A stretch of 6,388 nt of DNA, taken from contig CAITNA010000146.1 of NCBI GenBank assembly GCA_903893675.1, positions 1-6,388 of the forward strand. The letters are read 5' to 3'. The number at the start of each line of letters is the position of its first letter. Position 1 is the first letter of the stretch. Shown here piece by piece: positions 1-5,425 of this stretch. A program made the translations under genes and the position numbers. The notes below the pieces were generated by a model. The model saw only the letters and a program-made list of their open reading frames with translations, made no database searches and was not told where the DNA came from. The stretch is from an uncultured Micrococcales bacterium (lineage in GTDB: Bacteria > Actinomycetota > Actinomycetes > Actinomycetales > Microbacteriaceae).

Positions 1-320
1 ACACATTGCAGCCATACACCTATGCAAATCGTTTGCCCGATGACCTGACCAACCGTCAGGTTTTCATCATCGACCCGATGCTTGCAACCGGTGGCACCCT
101 GATCGACTCGATCAACTACGTGTTCGAACGTGGGGCGAGCGAAGTCACCGCGATTTGCCTGCTCGGCTCACCTGAAGGTTTGGCCGCTGTTGAGGCAGCC
201 GTCGACGGCAAGGATGTTCGCATCGTGCTCGGCGCACTCGACGAGAAGCTCATTGAGCACGGCTACATTGTGCCTGGTCTAGGCGACGCAGGCGATCGCC
301 TTTACGGCCTCGCTCAGTAA
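1..320 (+). CDS. upp: Uracil phosphoribosyltransferase, C-terminal half (5' end outside window)
   Basis: This enzyme makes UMP from uracil and PRPP in cytoplasmic pyrimidine salvage. The frame is open from the left edge (first whole codon at 3-5) to TAA at 318-320. The TTG at 6-8 is an internal Leu codon, not a start. Two family hallmarks are visible: the PRPP-binding loop DPMLATGG at 72-95, and the C-terminal uracil-binding segment GYIVPGLGDAGDRLYG just before the end. About 105 residues remain of a family that is usually near 210, so roughly half the gene lies upstream. The C-terminus ends where family members normally end, so it is intact. It converges with the minus-strand exoprotein gene, with 12 nt between the stops and no clear T-tract terminator. 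Identification is strong because both motifs are essentially canonical. Confidence 0.97.
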   Translation, partial: TLQPYTYANRLPDDLTNRQVFIIDPMLATGGTLIDSINYVFERGASEVTAICLLGSPEGLAAVEAAVDGKDVRIVLGALDEKLIEHGYIVPGLGDAGDRLYGLAQ

Positions 321-332
321 AGCCCGCGCTGA

Positions 333-2351
333 TTAGTTCTTTGCGCGACCGGTAATCGTCACACTGACGCTGAGGGTTGAACCCTTCACGTAGGTTGCAG
401 TGCTGGTGAGCACGGCATCCGGCGCTTGTGAGCCCGCGGCAGCACAAACACTCTTGGCCTTCGCTAGCGCCTTGCCCTTGGCAGCCGCGGTGTTCGAGCC
501 ATAGCCTGCCTGGCAATCGACGTAGCCAACATTGGTGAGCTTGGCAATCGACGACTTGATTTGGCCCACCGACTTGAAGGTCACCGCGAGTGAAGCGAAG
601 TGCGTGCCGACGGTGTCTGAATAGGTCGCGGCAGAAGCGAAAGACAAATTGCCAGTCGCCGTCTTGATCAGCAGGTCGGCCGCGCCAGCAGCGTGTGGCG
701 GCAAGGTGACCGTAAGCGTCGAGTCATTCACAATTTTGAAAACCAACTGCGATGAAGCCAGCAATACCGCGGTCACCTTCGACATTCCGCTGCCAGTGAT
801 GGTGATGTCGCCACCGGTGCGTGAATCGAGAATCGAACCAGCGACTGCGCCAACCTGAGGCACATTCGTTCCGACCTGTGCCGCTGGCTGTTGGACAGAT
901 TGTTCGAGAGGCAAGGGCGTGGTGTTTGCCCAGCTGATGGACGTTCGCACTTCAAAACCGTAGCTACCAGATGCTGAGGTCTGAACACCAGTGCCGAAAT
1001 CCACAGAACCCGAGAATGACCCCACCATTACTGCCATGTTTCCAAATATCGCAAGTGACCTAACGTAGTTGAAACTGTTGCTTGCTGACTGCGTGCCCTT
1101 GAACCATGCAAATGTTCCGTCTGAGTTGATTCCCAAAGTGAAAGATTCTTCGTCTCCCGGCGGTGCATAAGTAGGAAACGATCCGACCGTGACAGTTCCC
1201 AAATAGAGGTTTGCGGCGATAACCGCATTTCCTGCCGCGTCGACGGCGAGGGCAGCGCCATTGAGTTCGCCAGTCGAGCCCCACTTTTGCACCCAAGCGG
1301 GCTGGGTCGCGCCGATTGGGTATTTCGCAAGCCACTCAGTGGTGGCCCCGAGAGAAGGCACAAGCGTGTTAGAAATAGTGATCGCCGCACTTGTAGAGCC
1401 GTAGACATAAGCGTTTCCTGAGGGGTCAAACGCAAGGCCTCGGATGTAGCCGTAACCGGTACCCGAATAGACATTGAATCGATCTATCACTCCCTGTGTG
1501 TTCAGCTGCATCCAAACCGCATCTTGGTTGACAGCCGTAAAGACGCCGTTGCTTCCAAAATCCGTTGTGTCACGCAAGTATCCACCAATGAGCACTTTGC
1601 CTGACGGCGAAACTGCGAACCCCTGGAATCCGTTGCCCGCATAGAATCCACTGGGAAGCACTGTTGCTCGTTGCAAAACGAAATTCGAGTTGAATTTGAA
1701 CACGATGGTTGAGTCTGAATCGCCAGCCTGATTCATTTGAAAGCTCCAGTGAACTCCGTCGATTCCAGTTGCACCCAAAGCGTCTAAGTTGGAAGACACC
1801 GCGGTGACGTAGACGTTGCCAGCCCGGTCGAGGCCGATTGCCGATCCGAAGACATAGTCAATCGCCGAAGGTGTGGACCAACTGCTGAATGCAAGCACAT
1901 TGCCATCCGAGCTCATTTTCATCAGAAAGAGATTGACGAACCCCGGATTGCTTTGCACTCCCCAAGCGCCACCTACGTTCAAGTCGTCTACGAAAAAGCC
2001 CGTGGTATAGATATTGCCGGCGGAATCGATTGCGACGCCGTCCACTTCGCTGTAGGTAATAGAAGCAAATTCCTTGCCCCAAACTCTAGCTCCGTTGCTT
2101 GAGAATTTGACGAGGTATGCGCCATTAGCGTAACGGCCACCCGCATAATCGTTTCCGGCCGCATCAACAGCAGAGCTGATGAGGCCAACCGAGCTGCCGC
2201 CATCACTTGCGGTGAAACTCGCTACGGTTGCCGTTGATGTGCCTGTTGCGCTTGCTGGAATAGCTGCTGCGATGATCAGTGCGAAGGCCGCGACGAACGC
2301 GGAAATAACCTTGGCAACTGCGTTGCCCTTTGTCGTGATCGACTTCTTCAA
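333..2351 (-). CDS. Secreted seven-repeat beta-propeller protein with IPT/TIG-like domain and Cys-pair C-terminal domain (downstream paralog)
   Basis: The 672-aa product is predicted to be exported by Sec; its function is unknown. Residues 1-35 form a signal peptide: basic KK start, hydrophobic core at about 15-32, and an ASA cleavage motif before T36. Seven SBBP-like motifs of the form V/I-D-x-A-G-N-x-Y-x-x-G begin near residues 62, 108, 174, 247, 308, 370 and 434, matching a seven-bladed propeller. A Gln/Pro-rich linker (about 478-496) leads to an IPT/TIG-like immunoglobulin fold (about 497-579, containing GGDITITGSGM). The last 83 residues (590-672) hold Cys613 and Cys636, the only two cysteines. 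No LPXTG, transmembrane anchor or catalytic motif was seen. The start is TTG (2349-2351), chosen because it gives a complete signal peptide and has GGGAG 5 nt upstream. It lies 14 nt after its paralog, so it is probably cotranscribed with it. A surface-binding or adhesin-like role is plausible but unproven. Confidence 0.88.
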   Translation of the reverse strand: MKKSITTKGNAVAKVISAFVAAFALIIAAAIPASATGTSTATVASFTASDGGSSVGLISSAVDAAGNDYAGGRYANGAYLVKFSSNGARVWGKEFASITYSEVDGVAIDSAGNIYTTGFFVDDLNVGGAWGVQSNPGFVNLFLMKMSSDGNVLAFSSWSTPSAIDYVFGSAIGLDRAGNVYVTAVSSNLDALGATGIDGVHWSFQMNQAGDSDSTIVFKFNSNFVLQRATVLPSGFYAGNGFQGFAVSPSGKVLIGGYLRDTTDFGSNGVFTAVNQDAVWMQLNTQGVIDRFNVYSGTGYGYIRGLAFDPSGNAYVYGSTSAAITISNTLVPSLGATTEWLAKYPIGATQPAWVQKWGSTGELNGAALAVDAAGNAVIAANLYLGTVTVGSFPTYAPPGDEESFTLGINSDGTFAWFKGTQSASNSFNYVRSLAIFGNMAVMVGSFSGSVDFGTGVQTSASGSYGFEVRTSISWANTTPLPLEQSVQQPAAQVGTNVPQVGAVAGSILDSRTGGDITITGSGMSKVTAVLLASSQLVFKIVNDSTLTVTLPPHAAGAADLLIKTATGNLSFASAATYSDTVGTHFASLAVTFKSVGQIKSSIAKLTNVGYVDCQAGYGSNTAAAKGKALAKAKSVCAAAGSQAPDAVLTSTATYVKGSTLSVSVTITGRAKN

Positions 2352-2356
2352 TTGGG

Positions 2357-2361
2357 CTCCC
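2357..2361 (-). promoter_or_regulatory. Ribosome binding site GGGAG for the TTG-started downstream paralog
   Basis: On the minus strand GGGAG lies 5 nt before the TTG codon at 2351-2349, inside the 14-nt gap after the upstream gene's TAG (2368-2366). There is no ATG or GTG within the signal-peptide region that would keep the export signal, so this site supports the TTG start. The short gap suggests translational coupling. Confidence 0.6.
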
Positions 2362-2365
2362 AGGG

Positions 2366-4402
2366 CTAGTCCTTTGCGCGACCAGTCACCGAGACGCCTA
2401 CCTTCAGGCTTGCGCCCTTCTTGAAGGTGACCGAACTAGAAACCGATGCTGCCGGCGCGCTCATGCTGGCCGCGGCGCAAACCGCCTTGGCCTTTGCGAG
2501 CGCAGATGTCTTTGCTGCCGAAGTCTTCGGACCATAGGTCGCGCTGCAATCAATGAAGCTGACCTTGGTGAAGCGCGCGAGCGCGGTCAACAAACCAGCC
2601 TTCGACTTGTATGCGAACGTGGCGGTTGCGCGATGCGTGCCAAGTTCATCCGAGTAGTAGACAACAGAGGCAATTGGCAAAACGCCGGTTGTGGTCTTGA
2701 TAGTTAGATCGACCGGGCCAGCCGCGTGAGCCGGCATCGTCACCGTCAGTGCTGAGTCACTCGTGATTTTGAATGACAACGACGATGTACCGAGCAGCAC
2801 CGATGTCACATTCGACATGCGCGAGCCAGAGATCGTGATGCTGCCGCCCGCAGTTGAACTGAGCAGCTTCGGCGAAACCGAGCCCACCAGTGGCACGTTC
2901 AGGCCCACGGCAGGCGCTGACTGCGGATCGTCTTGAGGAACTTGCTGAGGAGTCAACGGGGTTGTGTTTGTCCAGGCGATTGCAATCTTCTGCAAGAAAC
3001 CATCAGGGCGCCCACTGTCGGCAGCGCCACCGAAGGTGTAAGTCAGGCCATCACCAAAGTTTGTTGTGGAGTGAATGTGTCCGGCAATGAAGGCCGCCCC
3101 AGTTGCGGCCGTTGGTCTGGCCCAGGCGAACTCATCGTCACCTGCTCCGGTGATTGGCTTGATCCAAACAATGGTGCCGTCTGGGTCTAGCCCAAGCGAG
3201 ATTGCATCGTTGTTGCCGATTGGCGAGGTGGCGAAAGTGCCAATGCCAGCCACGGTGAATGAACCTCTGTGAACGCCAGCTACCACAATGTTTCCGGCGT
3301 TGTCGACAGAGATGCCGCCCTCCTCGTCGTTGCTGGTGCCACCCCAGTGGGTGAGCCACAGCATGGTGGTGCCAGTTGTGTCGTACTTCGCCACGAAGGC
3401 ATCGTCAACACCGGCCGAGGTCAGTGATGTGCCCGAAACCACAGTTGTGTTGGTGTAAAGCCCTTGAACATAGATGGTGCCAGCGATGTCGTAAGAGAGC
3501 CCACGAATTACCTGATCGTTAGTTCCGCTGTATGACTTTGCCTGGTCGATGACGCCATTTCTGCCCAGCTCAAACCAAGTTGCATCTGAGGCAGCATCTG
3601 GTGTCGTGAAGCTTCCAAAAGTTCCGAAGTTCGCGGTGCCATAGGTTTCTCCACCGATCAACACCTTGCCAATTGCCGAGACAGCAAACGGATGTCCGTA
3701 TCCGTCAACCCAAAACCCTCCAGGACCGGGCGTTGCATATTGCAGCTGACCGGAAGTGTTGAACTTGAATACGACGTAGCCGTCGATCCAGCCATTTGTG
3801 TTGGTTCGTGACCAGTGAATGCCATCAAAGCCGGTTGCGCCTTCGGTGTTCACGTCGGTCAGGTATGCGGCTACATAAGCGTTGCCATTCTGATCGATTC
3901 CCAAGCCATCAGCACCGTCACCACCTAAAGCAGCGTTGCCCCAGTTGCGAACCCACAGGGCAGAACCAGTCGAATCCAATTTCATTGCGAAGCCATCGCA
4001 CGTTGCGTTGCTCACAACAGTGCCGACAGTGCCACCGAAATCTGTCGCGCCACAGAACCAGCCAGCGCCATAGACGTTTCCGGCGGAATCAACGGCGACA
4101 TCTTTTACTCCGGCGCCCCAGCTGCTCGGAAAGTCTCTTTGCCAAAGCTGAGTGCCAGCGGCGTTGTACTTAGTGACGAGCAAGTCGTTGCCCGTGTAAC
4201 CCGAAACATAGAAGTTTCCCTGGCTGTCGACCGCAGTGCCGATGTTGTCGCTCGTGCCGGCAGAGTGAAAAGTCTTGAGGATGGTCGTGGTGGCCGTCGT
4301 CGTGGCATCGGCTTTGACGCTAGAGGTCAGAAGCATGGGCACGGTTGCAAGAATCGCGAGGATTGCAAACAGGGAACGGTGTGATCTAGTGGTGCTCGCC
4401 AT
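2366..4402 (-). CDS. Secreted seven-repeat beta-propeller protein with IPT/TIG-like domain and Cys-pair C-terminal domain (upstream paralog)
   Basis: This 678-aa protein is the first gene of the minus-strand unit and a paralog of the gene after it. It starts at ATG with GAAAGG (4411-4416) 8 nt upstream. Residues 1-31 look like a signal peptide: Arg-containing n-region, hydrophobic stretch at about 11-25, and likely cleavage after VKA. Seven SBBP-like blade motifs begin near residues 58, 104, 169, 241, 304, 366 and 431. A Gln/Pro/Asp linker (about 480-502) precedes an IPT/TIG-like domain (about 503-585), then an 83-residue C-terminal domain (596-678) with Cys619 and Cys642. Blade two carries an extra pair, Cys117 and Cys135, which its paralog lacks. 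ATGFDGIHWS at 189-198 is nearly identical in the paralog. SBBP propellers and IPT domains are common in bacterial extracellular proteins. The ligand and role are unknown, and no enzyme motif is visible. Confidence 0.9.
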   Translation of the reverse strand: MASTTRSHRSLFAILAILATVPMLLTSSVKADATTTATTTILKTFHSAGTSDNIGTAVDSQGNFYVSGYTGNDLLVTKYNAAGTQLWQRDFPSSWGAGVKDVAVDSAGNVYGAGWFCGATDFGGTVGTVVSNATCDGFAMKLDSTGSALWVRNWGNAALGGDGADGLGIDQNGNAYVAAYLTDVNTEGATGFDGIHWSRTNTNGWIDGYVVFKFNTSGQLQYATPGPGGFWVDGYGHPFAVSAIGKVLIGGETYGTANFGTFGSFTTPDAASDATWFELGRNGVIDQAKSYSGTNDQVIRGLSYDIAGTIYVQGLYTNTTVVSGTSLTSAGVDDAFVAKYDTTGTTMLWLTHWGGTSNDEEGGISVDNAGNIVVAGVHRGSFTVAGIGTFATSPIGNNDAISLGLDPDGTIVWIKPITGAGDDEFAWARPTAATGAAFIAGHIHSTTNFGDGLTYTFGGAADSGRPDGFLQKIAIAWTNTTPLTPQQVPQDDPQSAPAVGLNVPLVGSVSPKLLSSTAGGSITISGSRMSNVTSVLLGTSSLSFKITSDSALTVTMPAHAAGPVDLTIKTTTGVLPIASVVYYSDELGTHRATATFAYKSKAGLLTALARFTKVSFIDCSATYGPKTSAAKTSALAKAKAVCAAASMSAPAASVSSSVTFKKGASLKVGVSVTGRAKD

Positions 4403-4436
4403 TTGATCGACCTTTCAGCGTCTCCCCAATGGGCTA

Positions 4437-4464
4437 AGGCTATCGGGATATTCGCAATCTTGAA
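4437..4464 (-). promoter_or_regulatory. Weak candidate promoter for the minus-strand exoprotein unit
   Basis: Reading the minus strand, TTCAAG (4464-4459) and TAGCCT (4442-4437) are separated by 16 nt and would start transcription about 30 nt before the ATG at 4402. Both boxes are poor matches to the -35 and -10 consensus. A promoter must lie somewhere between about 4417 and 4500 unless transcripts enter from outside, but I cannot place it firmly. Confidence 0.25.
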
Positions 4465-4476
4465 CCTCCGAGTTGA

Positions 4477-4506
4477 TTGACACGAAGGTTCGCGAGCCTT
4501 TATGGT
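4477..4506 (+). promoter_or_regulatory. Strong promoter for leader ORF and winged-helix regulator
   Basis: A perfect -35 hexamer TTGACA (4477-4482) is followed after 18 nt by TATGGT (4501-4506), which keeps the important T1, A2 and T6 of the -10 box. The end of the -10 is 7 nt from the ATG at 4514, so the transcript should start at 4513 or 4514 and the first ORF would be leaderless, a common arrangement in actinobacteria. The 18-nt spacer is one longer than the ideal 17 and is occupied by a palindrome. Confidence 0.68.
4485..4500. promoter_or_regulatory. Imperfect 16-bp palindrome filling the promoter spacer (operator candidate)
   Basis: AAGGTTCGCGAGCCTT pairs with its own reverse complement at 7 of 8 half-site positions, with TCGCGA-like symmetry at the centre. 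It lies wholly between the -35 and -10 boxes of the plus-strand promoter, where a bound dimer would block or remodel RNA polymerase. It is also upstream of the divergent exoprotein genes, so it could affect both directions. The cognate regulator is unknown. Confidence 0.5.
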
Positions 4507-4513
4507 TTTACCA

Positions 4514-4609
4514 ATGACTACCAGCACCCGCATCCAGGCTTCGAGCCAGGCAACTATGCCTGCCTCGATGATGATGTGTGCTGCTATGTGCATGCTTTCG
4601 TGCCGCTAA
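4514..4609 (+). CDS. Met/Cys-rich 31-aa leader peptide, probably leaderless
   Basis: The ORF runs ATG (4514-4516) to TAA (4607-4609). Residues 1-14 are Ser/Thr/Gln-rich (MTTSTRIQASSQAT). Residues 15-31 read MPASMMMCAAMCMLSCR, with six Met and three Cys in 17 residues and the cysteines spaced C-x3-C-x3-C (22, 26, 30). There is no Shine-Dalgarno sequence. Instead the predicted transcription start falls on or next to the ATG, giving a leaderless message. It lies 115 nt ahead of the winged-helix gene in the same direction. Leaderless, Cys-rich short upstream ORFs are known attenuators of sulfur-related genes in mycobacteria, so a translation-sensing leader for Cys or Met supply is my main reading. 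A thiophilic-metal-binding peptide is the alternative. Short size means the ORF could still be chance. Confidence 0.55.
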   Translation: MTTSTRIQASSQATMPASMMMCAAMCMLSCR

Positions 4610-4654
4610 CCCAAACCTCCTAGCCCCTCTGGGCACCCGGTTAGCAAAAGGCAC
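4600..4654 (+). promoter_or_regulatory. Putative attenuator hairpin overlapping the leader peptide's last Cys codon and stop
   Basis: GTGCCGCTAACC (4600-4611) can pair fully with GGTTAGC (4639-4645) and GGCAC (4650-4654), making a 12-bp helix interrupted only by an AAAA bulge (4646-4649) on the 3' side. The loop contains a second small hairpin, GCCC (4623-4626) with GGGC (4631-4634). A competing pairing is available, because GTGCC can also bind GGCAC at 4632-4636. The 5' arm includes the last Cys codon (4601-4603) and the stop (4607-4609), so a ribosome there would melt the helix. No T-tract follows, so intrinsic termination is unlikely. Control of translation or Rho access is more plausible. 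Confidence 0.5.
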
Positions 4655-4666
4655 CAGCACCCCGAC

Positions 4667-4704
4667 AAACCGCATGTGATTCGTGCATACCTGTCAAAAC
4701 CGCA
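4667..4704 (+). repeat. Pair of AAACCGCA direct repeats 30 nt apart in the regulator's leader
   Basis: AAACCGCA occurs at 4667-4674 and again at 4697-4704, each preceded by a C-containing A-run (ACAAACCGCA and TCAAAACCGCA). The 30-nt period is about three helical turns. OmpR-type winged helices often bind direct repeats, so this could be an autoregulatory site, but two copies of an 8-mer are limited evidence. Confidence 0.35.
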
Positions 4705-4711
4705 CCCAGTC

Positions 4712-4717
4712 AAAGGA
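4712..4717 (+). promoter_or_regulatory. Ribosome binding site AAAGGA fixing the regulator start
   Basis: AAAGGA lies 7 nt before the ATG at 4725, ideal spacing. It rules against the in-frame GTG at 4683, which would add 14 residues, lacks a good upstream ribosome binding site and would place this sequence inside the coding region. Confidence 0.75.
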
Positions 4718-4724
4718 TTCCAAA

Positions 4725-5402
4725 ATGGCCCAAGTAGCCCAGATCAGCACCTACCGCACCAACACCGCGAACGCCGTGGCCCTCGAGGCAGCGGCCGCCG
4801 CCCCAACCCCAGCCAGGAAGCGCAACCTGAGCGCCGTGCCGGCCGAGACCGAGGCCCGCGGCTTCGCTCTCTACCTCGGCATCGACGAGGCGACCGCCCG
4901 AGCGGCAGGCACGTCACTCGCCCAGATCGCAGCCGCGCTCAAGTCGAGATTTGCCGAGCTGGTTCCACAGGCCGCAGACCAGACCTATGCGGCAGTGGCT
5001 CTGGCCCCGAAGTCGGCGAAGGGTCGCAGCATCGACATCGTGCGCGCGGCATTGCAAGACCCACGAGCTCTGGCAGGCGCAGCCGAACCTGAGGCCGACG
5101 CAGGCCTGACGATCGACCTGGCCCGCAAGCGCATCTACCTCAACGGCGAACAGACCGATGCGACCAACAAAGAGTTCGACCTGCTTGCCCACCTGCTCGA
5201 GAACCGCGATCGCATCGTGACCCGCCAAGAAATCGTCGAGGCGATTTGGAACGGCGACGAGACCGACGCCCCGAACGAGCGCACCATCGACGTTCACGTT
5301 CGCCGCCTGCGCGCAAAGATTGCCGGCTTCGAAGATGTGATTCGCACGATTCGCGGTGTCGGCTACCAATACAACGAGAACCCTGATGTAGTTATCGCCT
5401 AG
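4725..5402 (+). CDS. Winged-helix DNA-binding regulator (OmpR/PhoB-type C-terminus) with uncharacterised N-terminal domain
   Basis: The 225-aa product is a cytoplasmic transcription regulator. Residues 126-216 form an OmpR/PhoB-type winged helix: N-terminal strands (LTIDLARKRIYLNGE), the LT-type helix region ATNKEFDLLAHLLEN, a recognition helix around NERTIDVHVRRLRAKI (184-199), and the wing hairpin IRTIRGVGYQY (206-216). Ahead of it there is no CheY-like receiver: no acidic pocket or phosphoacceptor pattern is seen. Residues 1-44 are Ala/Pro-rich and probably disordered. Residues 45-112 form a compact segment (GFALYLGIDE, then YAAVALAP, then SIDIVRAALQDP) that I cannot assign to a named domain. 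From memory, similar regulators occur in Microbacteriaceae. The start is set by AAAGGA. It is preceded by a Met/Cys leader ORF and hairpin, so expression may be tied to translation of that peptide. Targets and signal are unknown; autoregulation and control of the divergent exoproteins are possible. Confidence 0.88.
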   Translation: MAQVAQISTYRTNTANAVALEAAAAAPTPARKRNLSAVPAETEARGFALYLGIDEATARAAGTSLAQIAAALKSRFAELVPQAADQTYAAVALAPKSAKGRSIDIVRAALQDPRALAGAAEPEADAGLTIDLARKRIYLNGEQTDATNKEFDLLAHLLENRDRIVTRQEIVEAIWNGDETDAPNERTIDVHVRRLRAKIAGFEDVIRTIRGVGYQYNENPDVVIA

Positions 5403-5412
5403 TCGCTAAAAC

Positions 5413-5418
5413 TAAACT
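5413..5418 (+). promoter_or_regulatory. -10 element for leaderless kinase-like gene
   Basis: TAAACT fits the actinobacterial TAnnnT -10 pattern and ends 7 nt before the GTG at 5426, the same geometry as the leader ORF promoter (TATGGT, 7 nt, ATG). No convincing -35 is seen (TAGTTA at 5389-5394 is weak), which is usual for actinobacterial promoters of this type. The absence of a Shine-Dalgarno sequence before the GTG fits a leaderless transcript. Confidence 0.5.
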
Positions 5419-5425
5419 CGAGACC

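Noticed and set aside
291..300. GGCGATCGCC, a 10-bp palindrome containing the HIP1-like GCGATCGC
   Set aside because: It lies inside the conserved GDAGDRL codons of upp. One copy only, explained by coding constraint.
300..322. CTTTAC / GTAAAG inverted repeat at the upp stop, as a bidirectional terminator
   Set aside because: Six bp with an 11-nt loop and no T-tract on either strand; mostly inside coding sequence. Too weak to call.
4327..4593. Minus-strand 88-aa ORF across the control region
   Set aside because: It overlaps the signal-peptide region of the exoprotein gene in another frame and runs antisense to the leader ORF. No ribosome binding site or family-like sequence supports it.
4616..4717. 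CCTCCT (4616-4621) sequestering the regulator's ribosome binding site
   Set aside because: Only four contiguous pairs (TCCT with AGGA at 4714-4717) over about 90 nt; not convincing without folding analysis.
4683..4724. GTG at 4683 as start of the winged-helix regulator
   Set aside because: Poor ribosome binding context, and it would put the ideal AAAGGA-7-ATG signal inside the gene.
4676..5092. Plus-strand 138-aa ORF overlapping the winged-helix gene
   Set aside because: Arg/Pro/Ser-rich product typical of a frame-shifted reading of high-GC coding DNA; the winged-helix frame has clear domain content.
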